Source: Chondrus crispus (Eukaryota; Rhodophyta; Florideophyceae; Gigartinales; Gigartinaceae). From it: a DNA stretch of 64,000 nt. The stretch spans positions 62,001 to 126,000 of the forward strand of contig NW_005179015.1 in NCBI RefSeq assembly GCF_000350225.1, given 5' to 3'. The translations under genes were made by a program, and so were the position numbers. The notes beneath the pieces are model-generated. The model was not told the origin of the DNA, did not search any database, and was given only the letters and a program-made list of their open reading frames with translations. Numbering within the stretch: position 1 is the stretch's first letter; every line of letters begins with the position of its first letter. Shown piece after piece: positions 18,367 through 30,905 of this stretch.

Positions 18367-20450
18367 AAGTGATGAAAGCTCAAGCTTTGGATGTGACTGC
18401 TTGCAACGTAGAGACTGTGCAAGCGGGCGATGGCCTGAGACTCCACATGATGTATTTAAAAGATCTTGGGATATACCTACGATTTTGGTGTTGATGCAAC
18501 GAACACACTATTGCTAATATCATCCGGTTAGGATTCGAGACGCGTTTCTAGAAACCCACAAGCCCCGGTGTCAAGTGATTTCTGTTTCCAGAGTGGAAAA
18601 TTTTAAACGTGATAGAGACAGTACGTACGGGTCAGAAAAAGAGCTCTTCGAAGCCAACAGGCGAGAATGTCATAGCAGATCAGGAGGTATCTACGAACAA
18701 AAGAATATGTGCCTTCAGTCCGGTGCAGCAAAAAAACGAACAGAACGGAGGTCACAGGCCATTCTATAGTACACATTGATGCCACGACGACAAAGACTAC
18801 GTACTTTACTACTGTACTGGACTGCTGTACAGAAGGAGGGACAAACCGGTAGGCAGCATTGACAGGGAGTTGCTGTCATGTCAGCAATACGACAGCAATG
18901 ACTTACCCACACCCTCACTAAGTATGGTAAGCGGGAGAGTTCATGAGCCCTGTGATGAATACTACCTTTTCCCTCGCAAAGTATGGTAAGTGGGAGAGTC
19001 CATGAGCCCCGTGATGAATACTACCTTTTCCCGGTCATTTTCAGGATAGTCGGGCCAAAAAGCTTTCTTGAGAAGTCTTGACTTCATGTACCCTTGGTAC
19101 TGAAAAGACCTGAAGATGAACAGCAAAGCTGCCCTCCCCACCAGAAATATGTTCTGTTTTGTAGTAACGTACAGCCAAAATGGCCTTCTCAAAGCCGAGC
19201 GGTACTCTGCTGCATACAATCATTGGATCAAGACGCAAAACAACCTGTTGGCACCCAGTCAAGTCAACTGGAGCTGGACACTATATGTACACGGGATGCA
19301 TTTTCGTCACCAATAAAGATTATAGTCTGGAATCAGGACGACAAAGTTGGAAAGTGGCCTCATGAGACTCAAGTAGTCGTGTAAACATTGTCGAAGTGTT
19401 GTGGATTCAGGCTATCTGCCTTGTTGTCTCTCCCCTGTGTAATTCTGTGTTGACCTCACTTGATGTAGTCGGTGCCCCGCAATACTGTGATCATACTATA
19501 ATTGCGTGGCTAATAGCAATAATTACCTGTCCGTCCATGTGCATCTATGTGAGTCAAGACATAGCTACCTTGTCCACTGCATTGGTTGACTTCCCTTTTG
19601 TGTACCTCGATACACTTTTCTACAAGTACTGTAGGAGAACGCGGAAATGGATGAGGCGACACCGATTTGATCCATCTCATCCGATACATTAAAGGTCACG
19701 ATCGACCCAAAAAAAGAGAGAAATACCAGGAGAACACTCTCGCCTTGGTAAGAATTTTCTACTTCGACCTATCGATTATTGTCTACCCCCTTTTGTCAGC
19801 CGACATCCGTGGTGAAACACGCAACATGAAGAAAGTGTGATTGTGTCCTTTTCCCTCTTCTGTTTATAGTTGCTACTCTTGTATTTATACTACTACGAAT
19901 GTTTGTAAAGGAACAGGTATCGGAGACGTCGAGCCAGTTCATGTCATGGAGAGGAAGGGTAACTATTTGCGGAGTGTCCAGGACATTGTCGATTATTATC
20001 TGACATTTGGCACGTATTGTTATTTGGCAAGTCTACAAAACATTATGTGTATTTCTAAAATCGCCTCTTCCGCATCCGCTGCCCTCCACCGAGACTTTCC
20101 GGCAAGGGCCTGTATAATATAATAGCGCATTCGTGTACAGTGCTACATTATCTACTCCTGACACGCTGGACGAAATCAACGTGCTTAAAAATTGCCGTCC
20201 TTCTTGATGAAAGATTCATTACAATCCAGCCACAACTCTGCGTCTTTCAATAAATTTATCATCAAGAGCATGCATCACCCTTATTTTCTGTTACCAGGAA
20301 CAAATCCTCTCGCCATGCCCAATTCCATCACAACGAGATGTTCACACCCCCTGAACATCCGTATACAGTACCCTCGCGATAACTGCAACACCTGGGGAGA
20401 CCCCCCTCTGTTGCAGTTACCGCGTGGTTTCAGTTAACAAGCCTTATGAT
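18367..20450. other. Gene-poor stretch with only weak frames
   Basis: No convincing gene. The most protein-like frame is 19396-19692 (+), hydrophobic with a basic end (KYCRRTRKWMRRHRF), possibly the last exon of a membrane protein. Weaker frames on both strands between 18962 and 19384 share no family signature. There are no RNA genes that I can see. Confidence 0.4.
18916..19032. repeat. Two-copy tandem repeat, 59-bp unit
   Basis: AAGTATGGTAAG and the following GGGAGAG...CATGAGCCC...GTGATGAATACTACCTTTTCCC occur twice, 59 bases apart, with few differences. Confidence 0.85.
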
Positions 20451-21049
20451 AGGGCCTAGCATCCATCCCATTAGATTCTAGGATCCAACACCTCAAAATG
20501 TTATTTGAAAAACATGTATATATTTTGACTATCTTTGGCCGTCGACCATCTGTCTTTAGCGGTGCGCAGGGTTATTAAAATGAACAGAGTGACTTACTTG
20601 TGTTGAATGGTTTTGCAAAGCGGTTCTTAAGTTGGACACACTTGGGGTTGCAGGTTGGGTGGCTCTCAGGGTTAGTGGGTGGTTGTGCCTGGCCCCTTTT
20701 GCTTTCCCCGTCCGAACGCCGCGCCTTTTATAGAAATCGTAGCTGAAACTTAGAACAATACAGTACCTGCTAGACTATAATAAACTATCCTTTCACTCTA
20801 CAACTAATCTTCATACAATCGCTTATCTCCTTGCCTTCAATCTCCCCGACCATCCTCTTTAGTACTAGTGGATACTGTACTCCTTCTTTGACAATTCTTT
20901 TAGGTATGGCATAGAAATTATGTTGTAGTTCTATGCCATCCTTTTAAAGAATGGAGGAGCCAGTCCATTCCGGAAAGACACGCGCAGTATGTTTATAAAA
21001 AGTAAAACTACAAAGACATACATACTGTGCTTGTCCTTCAACCATTACA
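20450..21049 (-). repeat. Probable 3' LTR/terminal region of the Ty3/gypsy element
   Basis: The region directly downstream (minus-strand sense) of the integrase frame. The terminus would be TGTAATGG, directly after a purine tract, at 21049. It holds a stable hairpin (20904-20942; ATGGCATAGAA stem) and a TATAAAA-like box. The matching 5' LTR was not found, so the far boundary near 20450 is a guess. Confidence 0.35.
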
Positions 21050-21065
21050 ACTCCTCCCCCTTTAA
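21050..21065 (-). other. Polypurine tract of the Ty3/gypsy element
   Basis: Minus strand reads TTAAAGGGGGAGGAGT immediately before a TG that would open the 3' LTR. This is the usual plus-strand priming site of LTR retrotransposons. Confidence 0.7.
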
Positions 21066-21070
21066 GATGG

Positions 21071-22390
21071 TTATTCGTTCTCGAATAAGCTTGGAGGTGG
21101 GTAGTAGGTGATGGAGTCGAAGTAACGTTGAATAGAAGGCTTGTGGCTTAGAAGGTCTTGTTCGTCAATCCATTTGTCTTGAAGTATGTTTGCTGAGTTT
21201 TCTGATACTAAGAAATCGATAGAGTCTTGAGTGTTGCGGTGGGAAATGATGTCAATTGTAGGCGGCATCTTGTCTTCGGCCTGAAATGCAGACTCGAGAC
21301 CGATAGTTCTTCTATGTTGATCATTGTAGTATGCCTTGAGAAGAGATATGTGGAATGTAGGATGAAGGTTTTGATATTTCTCTGGTAGTTGCAACTTGTA
21401 TGCGTTTCCGGACGCTAGGATGTCGATGACTTCGAATGGTCCAATGTACTTCGGTGATAACTTTTTGCTTCTTCCTGTCTTGAGTGGTAAGTGCTTCGTC
21501 GAGAGCATTAATTGGTCTCCTAGGTAAAATGAATGATGTCTTCTGTGTTTGTTGACTTGTTGGGCGTTTCGTTCGTTCGAAGCTGTGATGGACAGCTTTG
21601 CTATTTCATTAGCTCTTCTTATGTTCTCCAATAACCTTTGTGTGGTCACAGTAGGTGTTTCTGATCTATCAGAGTGGAGGACGTCAGAAACAGAGAGTGG
21701 GTGTTGACCATACTCTAGGAAAAAAGGAGTTTGTTTAGTTGTGTCACTTATGTGATTGTTGTACGCAAACTCGAGTCCTGGTAAGTGTTTACTCCAGTCT
21801 CTTTGCGTATAGCTAACAAAGCAACGTAGCATTTCTTGCAATGTTCTGAATGCCCTTTCTGATTGTCCATCAGTTTGAGGATGGAAGGCGGTTGATAAGT
21901 TTAACTTGACTCGTAGTAGCTTCATGATTTCCTTCCATAAAGTTCTTGTGAATCTTGTGTCACGGTCTGATATTATCTTTCTTGGAAGACCGTGATGTTT
22001 GTATATCTAGTTGTAGAACACCTCTGCTGTATTTTTGGCAGTATGGTTTGATTCAATTGGAACAAAATGCGTGTGTTTCGAGAGTTTGTCCACAACAACA
22101 AGTATAGCAGTTTTGTTCGTATTCGTCCTCGGGAGGTCGAATATGAAGTCCATAGATATCTGTTCCCATTTCTTTAGTGGTGGCGGAAATGGTCTGAATT
22201 TTCCCAGTTTGTTCTGGGTTAGGCTTTTGGCTTCTTGACACTTTGGGCATGTCTTGATGTATTCGTGTAGTTCTTTGTTCATGCTAGGCCAATAAAAATG
22301 TCTCCTGACATATTGTAAGGTCTTTTTGAATCCTCGATGTGCACCAAAGAGAGATTCGTGATTGTCGTGCAACACGATTTCTCTGATCTT
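21071..22390 (-). pseudogene. Ty3/gypsy integrase with chromodomain-like tail (broken)
   Basis: Zinc-binding HHCC region (H..H...KTCPKCQ; HREFFYWP-like [16 protein letters not shown]), catalytic core with MDFIFDLP, KIISDRDTRF and AFHPQTDGQSERAFRTLQEM (the D,D,35E pattern), then the GPFEVID and LHPTFHISLL C-terminal motifs. The last 50 residues (TIDIISHRNTQDSIDFLVS, then WIDEQDLL) look like a divergent chromodomain, as in chromoviruses. A TAG at 22007-22009 splits the core, and the start is out of frame with RNase H. Confidence 0.85.
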
Positions 22391-24668
22391 TCCTTTCGGA
22401 ATACAGAGCCTATTCTCAAAGTAAAGGCGTTTTTTGTTCTACTGAACGGAGCAGTTGGGGTTTCAAACGCATTCTTGAAATCGGGGTCCTTTCTGTACTC
22501 TCGTTCAAGGCTTTTGAGAATATTTTCATCCACCTTTACTAGTGTATATGCCATCAACTGTTTCACAACACTGGCTGATGTCTGGTGCACTTCCTGGTAC
22601 TGTCTCGATAATGCATCAGCTACTGTATTCTGCTTTCCCTTGATGTAATCAATGTGGTAGTCGAACTCTTGCATGAATTCAACCCATCTGGCTTGTTTTC
22701 GGGATAAGGTTCGTTGTAAATCCAAGTATTTCAATGGGTGATGGTCAGTCAGTATCTTAAACATTGAGCCGTGTAGGTATGGTCTCCAAGTTTGTAAAGA
22801 GTACACAGTAGCAAGAAGTTCTCTTTCATGTGTACTGTATCCTTGTTCTGCTTTATTCAGTTTCCGTGCAGCGTATGCTACTGGGTGGCATCCGGTTTCG
22901 TCAGTTTGCGTCAAAACAGCACCAACACCTGTTTGAGATGCGTCAGAAGTTACTTCATACGGTAAACTGGGATCTGCGTATCGAAATACGGGAGCCTCTG
23001 TTAGTTTGCTCTTCAGTTCTTCAAATGCTCCTTTTTGTGATGGCCCCCACTGAAAAGGTGTACCTTTTCTTGTTAGATTAGATAAAGGAGTTGCTATCGT
23101 CGCCAAGTCCTTTACAAATCTCCGGTAGTAGTTACAAAGACCAAGAAAGCTTTGAATTTGCTTTAGATTACGAGGAGCTTCCCATTTTTGAACAGCTTCA
23201 ATCTTCCTTGGGTTCACTTGAATACCATTCTCACTTATTATGTGGCCAAGGTACTCAAGATTATGACAAAGGAATTTACACTTTGAAAGCTTTCCGTATA
23301 GTTGATGCTCCTTCAATATTTGCAGTATTGTCCTAAGATGGTTCGGATGATCCTCTTTCGTTTTACTGTAGATAAGGATGTCGTCTAAGTAGACAAGGAC
23401 AAACTTATCTAAGTGTGGTCTGAAGATATTGTTCATGAGTGTCTGGAAGCATCCTGGAGCCCCTGTTAATCCAAAGGGCGCTACTAGGTATTCGTATTGA
23501 CCATATCTAGTTCGGAATGCTGTATTTTGAATATCAGCATCCCTCAACCTTATTTGATGATACCCCGATCTTAGATCAATGGTGGAGAAGTATTTCGATC
23601 CTCCTACTTGATCCCATACTTCATCGATTCTCGGTAAGGGTACTTGGTTCTTAATAGTCTGTTTGTTGAGTGCTCGATAATCGATGCACATTCTTAGGCC
23701 ACCGTCTTTCTTTGAATTGAATAGGACAGGGCTACCCCAAGGACTTATACTTGGGCGTATGAATCCATTTTCAAGGGCTTCTTCTACCTGGTTCTTCATT
23801 TCTTCCAGGTCTTTTCTTGAAAGTTTATAGATGGGACCCGTTTTGGGTCTTGCATCCATTTCTAAGTCTATTCTCATTTCAACGGATCTTTTCAGAGGCA
23901 ATCCTTTAGGCAGATACTGCAGGAATACGCATCTGTATTCTCCCAAGAGTCTGTCTAACTGCTTCATGTAATCGTCCTTTTCACTATTCTCTATAGTATT
24001 TTCTCCTTCCTCTTGAGAAGGTTTCAATACGACATGATATATGGTGCTTTTCTGCTTTTTCGCTAACCTCACGAACTGTTTACTCGTAAGCATGTATGTC
24101 AGGCGGGCTTCCCCATGCTTATGAGCCTCTGCGTCCAGAGTTATTAACCTTTCTTCCTGTTTAAGGAGCATACGGTTCATTTTCCAATCGATTAAAGGGT
24201 TGGCGTCGGATAACCACGCTTTGCCTAGGATTAAGTCGTAAGCAATCCAATCCACCACGTAAGGCCGTATGGTAATGGTAGCTTCCCCAATCCGTATGAT
24301 AAGGTTCTCGCAACACCGTTCCATAGGAACAAGTGTTCGGTCCCATAGTTCTGCACTCAGGTTGGTATTCTCCTTTCTCAACTTCAATTTCTTTGCATAT
24401 GCCTTTGATATTACTATTTCTTCGCACCACTGTCTACCAGAATAGTGCAACGGGAATTGTCGGTTGCATCTTGCACCTCCCCGTTGAATACTAGTAGAGC
24501 TTGCCTCTTTGTATTTCTTCTCTTCTTGTATGGTGAGAATGTACATACTTTGACGGACTCTTTACCGTTGTTCTCTCTTGAATACTGCTTCTTTTTGTCT
24601 TTTTGTTTTTTATCATTTTTTTGTGTTTTTGTAGTTTTGTCTTCGGCTATAGTACATTTATCCACCAA
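22376..24668 (-). pseudogene. Ty3/gypsy protease-reverse transcriptase-RNase H (broken)
   Basis: Protease active site ILVDSGA near 24430 lies in one frame; the rest follows after a one-base shift. The long frame (22279-24546) carries the retropepsin tail ([17 protein letters not shown]), RT with [35 protein letters not shown] and the catalytic YLDDILIYS box, then RNase H with [31 protein letters not shown] and TDHHPLKYL, and [10 protein letters not shown]. Motif order is that of Ty3/gypsy Pol. RT copies the RNA into DNA and RNase H removes the RNA strand. Confidence 0.9.
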
Positions 24669-24694
24669 TGTGCCGACTTCATTTAACGGAACAA

Positions 24695-25597
24695 CTAATT
24701 TTTCTTTTGGGTGAACGCGTTAGGTCTAGGCCTCTGATTGTTGTAGTGGTTTCTGGCTATGCAGTTTTGTTTACCACAGACGAAGCATAACCTATGCTCA
24801 ATTCTTCGCGATTTTTCTGCTGGGGACAGTTTCGTACTTCTGCGCGGTTGCATGTTCCCAATTTGCATTGGTGTAGGCGCAGAGGAGAAATTAGGCGTTG
24901 ATCTTGCGAATCCAAAGTAGTTTTGACCACTATTGAAGAGACTATCAAGTCTGTCCGCAATTTTCATAGCGTCTTGTAATGATTGTGGTTCGGCCCGCTC
25001 GACCTCGATTCTTGTGCGGGTCTTAAGTCCCTGGCTGTAGTGGAATATCTGTTCCGCAGATGTCATACTTGGGATCTGCAAGAGCCATCTTGAGAACTCT
25101 CTATTATATTCCCGGACTAAGGTTAACTTGCCCATTTGTTTTAGATCACTCAACACTTTTCTTGCGGTCAACTCTCTGTTCACAGGTTCAAAATAGTTTA
25201 ATAGTTCTTTTTGAAACTCATCATACGATGTTATAGAATTGTCATTTAGGTTTGCTAACTCCCATCATTGTAGTCCCGCACCTGTCATAGAGCTTACGGC
25301 ATAGTTGATTTTTGTATTGTCATCGATTGTATTGCTGTGCGCTGCAAAAATATTTGCTATACTTTTTAACCAGCTTCGGGCATTTTCACCGTTGAATTTT
25401 TCAGGTTTGCCAGTTTTTAACAAAAGGCTATTGCTATTGCTATTCGTGGTATTTACGTTAGAAATAGATTGGGTGGCGATAGCAACAGCTTGATTTGTCT
25501 GAGCTATTTGCTCCTGTAATGACTGAATAGCTTGAGCTACTTGCTTACGGAGAGAGCTGATCTCATTTTGCATTTGGATTATTGAATCTGGCTCCAT
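24695..25597 (-). pseudogene. Ty3/gypsy Gag polyprotein (broken)
   Basis: Starts MEPDSIIQMQNEISSL, a coiled-coil N-terminus with Gln/Asn-rich repeats, then KPEKFNGENARSWLKSIANI, the usual start of the retrotransposon gag capsid domain. A TGA at 25265-25267 sits where capsids have WW (GLQ_WEL), consistent with TGG to TGA. After it the frame continues through RKVLSDLKQMGKLTLVREY to a degenerate zinc knuckle, CFVCGKQNCIARNH, near the end. Gag forms the cytoplasmic particle and binds the element RNA. Confidence 0.8.
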
Positions 25598-25673
25598 AGT
25601 GTACAGTAGACAATTTTGAAATTTTCAAACAAGGCAATTTTTTAATGCAAAATTTCTACTGTAGTCAATACCT

Positions 25674-26309
25674 CTAAATTGAACGTTTGGAGTATTTCTT
25701 GAAGTGCCCCAAGGTCTTCGATAGTACACCGGGGTTCGTTTTTCTCGGTTTAGTAACCTTGGTCCAACGTCCAATCACGCCCTTGCTCGATGCCAAGTGT
25801 ACTAGTCGATGTAGTTCCTTGACACGGCGGCAGTGCTCGTCTTCCACCTTATGCGCGTTGAACAATAAGGCGTTCCTGTAGTTCGTATGACATAAATCGC
25901 ACTTTATTGTAAGGATATTAGAGTGCTCGCGATTAAGGTTTTCCACAGCAGGGCCGAATCCACGGCTTAAAATGAGGTGCCTTATATGGGACTTAGACCG
26001 GTTGTGCTCCGGCCACGATTGGTTTTACGGCTTGTTATGTTGACAACGGGAGCACGTCTCTCCACTCTGTCCTGCGTTAGCCCACGGTAGCTCGAAGGTA
26101 GCCCCACGGTCGAGCTCACCCCTTTCCAGAGCAATATTAAAAATTAACTCTTTTTCAGCCGGCAGCGGTGTTGCAATCATGTTAGCCGAGATAGATTGGC
26201 TCTGAGCTTGAATTTCGCCTTGTTTTTCGACTATAATTGAATCCGGCTCGCTATTGGTGCTGCCTGTGCCACGTGTGGAATCTGCGCTGTTGGTGTTGAT
26301 TTCGCACAC
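25674..26309 (-). pseudogene. Zinc-finger-like reading frame with one TAA
   Basis: Minus-strand frame 26309-25674 with one TAA at about 26025. It has a Ser/Thr/Gln-rich N-terminus, a Cys pair (GETCSRCQHNKP) next to the stop, and after it IKCDLCHTNYRNALLFNAHK followed by VEDEHC, a C2H2/U1-like finger. It ends RKTNPGVLSKTLGHFKKYSK. The words EPDSII and QSIS also occur at the start of the neighbouring gypsy Gag, suggesting common origin or a diverged upstream frame of the element. Function unknown. Confidence 0.4.
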
Positions 26310-26355
26310 TGGAAATTTTTTGGTAAAAAATAGGGTTATATCGATTTGGCGATTC

Positions 26356-26467
26356 TGACACGCCGCATTACAGTAGCGACGGCGCCTCCAGCCAGGAGAG
26401 ACATAGATAGAGAGTAAACACCTTGAAGACCACCGGGAGAGGAGGGTGGTGACAAGAGTCTTTCTCA
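26356..26467 (+). repeat. 5' LTR (short form) of the copia element
   Basis: 112 bases from TGACACGCCGC to TCTTTCTCA, with three differences from the last 112 bases of the 3' LTR, all in the GGAGGG[T/A]GG stretch near the right end. It is followed by GGTTATGG, which weakly resembles the copia primer-binding site pairing with initiator tRNA-Met. It lacks the first ~70 bases present in the 3' LTR. Confidence 0.85.
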
Positions 26468-26667
26468 GGTTATGGTCCCTCTATCGCAGTAACAACCTGC
26501 GCAAAACACGCACTATCGCATCCAACCAACCAACTACGCGCCTTGAGCGCTTCCCCCGCCGCCAAGAGCAGCAAGACATCCAAGAACATATCAACGACCT
26601 ATTACGCAACTGCGAACTTCAAGAACAAAATCACTCCACCACCAACGACACAAACATTCAAGCCAAG

Positions 26668-28611
26668 ATGTCCAACTCCGACAGCCCCAAACTACCCAAG
26701 CTCTCGTACAACAACTTCCATTTTTGGAAGTCCTCGCTAAAGATCAACGCCTCTCTGCACGACGCCGACATAATCCTTGCTTCCCCGGTACTACTCACAC
26801 CGGTCGACCCTGCCACTGCCTCAACTTACAACAAGAAAGTAAACAAGCTCAAAGCCCTGATCATCCAAAGCCTCCCAGATGAAATTGTTACGAAACTACC
26901 GCACAACTTTCTCGAAACCACACCCCATGGCATATGCGCCACTATCGAATCTCACGTATCAACAAACAATATGCAAAACCATGATGTTCTAGAAGCGGAA
27001 GCCCGGTCGATTCTGTTTCTGCCTGGATCCAACCTCGATGAGTTTGTCACTCAGCACGAGGCTGTGCGGACCAAAATAATAAACGCCTCCTACCGACAAA
27101 TCAGCGACGAACGCGCAACTGTCAAGTTCATGATACAAGGCCTTTGCAAGCACCCCGACTTCACAAACCTCGCCATCATACTAACCGGCAACTCACCGTC
27201 CAGCATACAAGCATTCTCAAATTACATCCGACAAGCACTTCTACTACAGGACGACGGACCCACATTACCGCCCGTTCAATCTATGGCCAGCCCCTGGAGC
27301 AGACCCAGCTATGGTGATGACAGGCGCGTACAGCAACGCCAAACCCCGCCCAGCGACAAGAATTGCCCCAAACCGCACGGCTGGAATGGTAAATGGTGTA
27401 CGTACCACGCATCCACCACCCACGACACGCATGCGTGCCGCGTAAAGTATCGTCAAAGAAGCGGACCCCAACGGCGACAAACCCACTACCGCGCGCGCCA
27501 AGTCCAAGAAGAAGCCGAAACCAACCCTCTGATGCAGGAACTCGCCCTGCGCCTTTCCACTCTGGAACAAGCCATGGACACAGCCAACGATTCGGCCATG
27601 CACAACGGTAAGTCATACATTCTCGACTCCGCAGCCAACCCATCGTACACCAACGCACCGCACAGCACCATGACTCCCATCACCACACCTCTCCAAACGA
27701 GCACCGCTGACGGACGCCCCCACAAAATCACGCACAAAGGACAGATCGCCCTACAGATGAGCACTAAACGCATTCTACGTATCCCCAACGCGGTACATGC
27801 TCCAAGCATACGGTCCAATCTCGTTTCCGTGCACGATCTGGCCTCAAAATATGGAAAAGTAACCTTTTTCCCTTCAACCGCCTTCGTGCACACCAAAGAA
27901 AACAGCAACCAGATCACCGCAACAGCTCGGTACCGCCACGGCAATTATGAATTAAACAGAGCAATCACCACAACATCTGTCCAAGCCCCCCCACGCCCAC
28001 GCATCCAGGCCCATATGCATGCATTTGCGGCACGAACCATACCAGTTCCGCACACCCGATCAAACAACACCCCAAAACCACCATGCAACTCGGCACCGGA
28101 GCATCCAGCAACACTCGCCGCACCCCGCCACCTCAAAGCTCGAATAAGAACCCTGAAGCCCCCTTGCACATCACTCCGACAAGTCCCACCAGACACACCC
28201 CCTGACACCACAACAGCCGCGACCCAAACATTCCACGACTGGCACATCAAACTTGGGCATATACAACCCAAAACAATGGTACTGATGGCGAGAAAACAGC
28301 TACTGCCTATACTACCAGAAAGCATTAGCCAGAAACCACCAAAAATCACCTGCAGCGCCTGCCACACAGCTAAGCTCAAACCCGCCCCACACCGCCTAGC
28401 GAATCATATAGCCAGGACAGGAGAACGTGTATCTTCCGATGTGCTCGGACCAGTCTCACCACCGTCACGCATCCACCACCACCGCTACGCAATCACCTTC
28501 ATCGACACAGCACCGCGGTACCTCTTCCTTGCCCTGCTCACTTCGCGCAAAGAAGTCCTAACCCAGGTAATGCACCACATCGAACGCATCAAAAATATCA
28601 CAAGCCGATAG
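26668..28611 (+). pseudogene. Copia Gag-protease-integrase N-part
   Basis: Start taken at the ATG at 26668 (MSNSDSPKLPKL); the frame is open further upstream into the LTR but without an ATG. Gag region of UBN2 type (FHFWKSSLKINASLHDADII), a Cys/His-rich segment WCTYHASTTHDTHAC in place of a zinc knuckle, protease active site LDSAANPSY near residue 320 of the frame, GAG-pre-integrase motif (WHIKLGHIQPKTM, CSACHTAKLK) and integrase start (SDVLGPVSPPSRI). TAG at 28609-28611 precedes the conserved RCDNAAEYIS, so the integrase core continues past the stop to 28920. Confidence 0.85.
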
Positions 28612-30905
28612 CCAAGCCTGTTCAGATGCGACAACGCCGCAGAATACATATCCAAACAAGCGCAAAACTATCATCTCCAACGAGGTATCGACCTCACCCC
28701 ATCCACCGCCTACACACCCCAAGAGAATTCCATTGCAGAAAGGATTAATCAAACACTAATGCGCCACGCCCGTGCAGCACTTCAGCATAGCCGCCTAGAC
28801 GACAGCTTCTGGGCAGACGCCCTACGCGACGCAGCCTTCAAATATAACCTGACCTACCACACCGGCGTCGGCAACCTTCCCCATACACTGTGGCACCGGC
28901 GCCCCCGGTCATTAGTCAAATACTAGCCTTCGGACAACTTGGCTCCATACCCTCACTCATCCCGATCAAAAAGAAGCTGCAAACTAGGGCTGAACCTGTT
29001 CGTTACATGCACGGAATCGACGAAAATCACATTCGCATATACAATCTCCGAAATCACAAATACCAAACCGCCCGCACTGTCAACTTCTCGCCGTATGCCC
29101 ACAGATTGGATCCGTGCCGACACTCCACCATAGCCTTCCACACAGCAACGCCAACGGTTCACCAGCTCTCGGAACAAAAACGGTCAACCCGCAAAAAGCC
29201 CTCTTCCCAACGCAATGTACCTGAGACAATCACAAACAACACACTGCCACCCCGCTCTACCGCCCAAGCAAGGAAATACCCAGACGCCAACTTATGGCAA
29301 GTAGCCCACGACAGCGAACTAGAGCAGCTTGACGCGAAAAAGGCCATAAGATGGGCGCCACAATCAGAACTACCACCACGACACTTGATAATCCCCACTA
29401 CCTGGACATACCGATACAAAACCTCGTCAAACGGAGCTACACGGAAAGCCCGTTGCTCAATCAGGGGGGACCGAATGCTGCCAAACGTACACTTCGATCC
29501 AAATAAAACAGCAAGCTTCATGGCAGACAAAGCCACGGTCCGCCTGATCATAGTCATCACCGCCGCCCACAGGCTGCATGTCGAGCACTTCGATATCAAA
29601 TGCGCATACCTTCACGAATCATATAATCACGACAAGCCAGTTTACGTCTGGCAACCACGCAAATTTGACGGCTCTCTCAGCCACCCGCACCCAGTTGGGC
29701 AACTGCAAGGCAATATATATGGCACGCCCCCTGCAGGTTACATATTCTCTACAGCCTTACACCGGTATCTCAAGGATAATGGTTATCGCCAACTCCAGTC
29801 AGATGTCTCCCTGTTCATCCGTACCAAAGGCGCAGACTACACCTTAGTAGTAGTGTCCATGGACGACTTTTTAGTGGCAGCAACAAGGCATAACCTCATT
29901 GACGACTTCCACAACACCCTCTCCAAGAAATACAACGTCAAACGACTCGGACGGCCAAAATCCTACTTGAACTGGAATTTCTCCTTTACAGATAAGGGAA
30001 TACATGTCTCACAACCTGCCTACATCACCAAGATCGCTGAACGTTTGAAAATGAGTAACGCAAACACCAAGAAATACCCGTACATATCAGGAATTAATCT
30101 TGATCCGCCTACAGACGACGAACCAGAAATCACAAGCTCGAAACTGTATAGGGAAGTGGTTGGAGATCTCCGATATCTGGCAGACTGCACGAGATTTGAC
30201 ATAGCATACATTACCGCTGCCCTAGCCAGGGCCCTTTCCAAGCCAACAGAGAGACACTGGCAACATCTAAAGCGGACCATTCGGTACCTGCTTCACACAC
30301 CCACACACGGAATATTATACCAGTTCGACAAACCAATACATCTCACCAGCTTCGCTGACGCAGACTACGCGCGCTGCGGCGTCACTCGCAAATCAGTCTC
30401 CGGCCATGTCCATCTTGTTGGAGGATCACCAGTGCACTGGCGCTCAAAGCGGCAAGACACAGTCGCCTTATCAACTTGCGAAGCTGAGTACGTGTCCGCA
30501 GCCCAGGCATGTCAGGACACAATCTGGTTGAAAGACATGCTGCAGGAGCTACCCATAAACTACCAGGGGCCGCCGCTCGTGAATGTCGACAACAATTCTG
30601 CGGTCCAAGTCGCCACCAATGTGGCTCCAACACGCAAACGGAAGCACATCAATATTCGCTTCCATTACCTTCAGGATCACGTTACAGAAGCCACTATAAC
30701 CCTCAAGCACGTCCCCAGCACAGAGATGCTAGCCGACCCACTCACTAAACCACTATGTGAGGCATTGTTCACCTCGCTGCACACGAAAATGCGCCTCTGT
30801 CCTCTCGCACCCACTCCGCGCGTTGGGGGGACTGACACGCCGCAAGCAGTTCCTACACAACGCACGAGTGGTCGCGGAGTAGTAGAGCATCCGACACGCC
30901 GCTGA
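28612..30905 (+). pseudogene. Copia integrase end, reverse transcriptase and RNase H
   Basis: After the TAG the same frame continues with TPQENSIAERINQTLMR (integrase). Near 28900 it shifts to the frame that is open from 28890 to 30905. RT blocks are HVEHFDIKCAYLHES, YGTPPAGYIFSTALHRYL and VVVSMDDFLVA, where most copia RTs have YVDD. RNase H follows with SFADADYARCGVTRKSVSGH, ALSTCEAEYVSAAQACQD and VDNNSAVQVATN, then KHINIRFHYLQD and the terminal MLADPLTKPL. This is a normal copia arrangement with complete C-terminus. Confidence 0.85.

Larger units (their letters stand above)
21050..25597 (-). mobile_element. Ty3/gypsy LTR retrotransposon, decayed
   Basis: Minus-strand element with gag, protease, reverse transcriptase, RNase H and integrase in gypsy order, followed by a polypurine tract. 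At least four lesions are visible: TGA in gag (25265-25267), a frameshift after the protease VDSGA near 24440, a frameshift near 22390 at the start of integrase, and TAG at 22007-22009. It cannot move on its own. The 5' LTR is absent or truncated on the copia side. Confidence 0.9.

Noticed and set aside
18962-19219. 85-codon minus frame overlapping the 59-bp tandem repeat
   Set aside because: Non-ATG start, ends inside a tandem repeat and shows no family signature.
26446-26667. Upstream extension of copia Gag
   Set aside because: Begins at GTG within the LTR and has no Gag-like sequence; ATG at 26668 starts the recognisable part.
28609-28611. Programmed stop readthrough in copia integrase
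   Set aside because: Lies within a conserved domain instead of at a Gag/Pol boundary and the element has a further frameshift; treated as a lesion.
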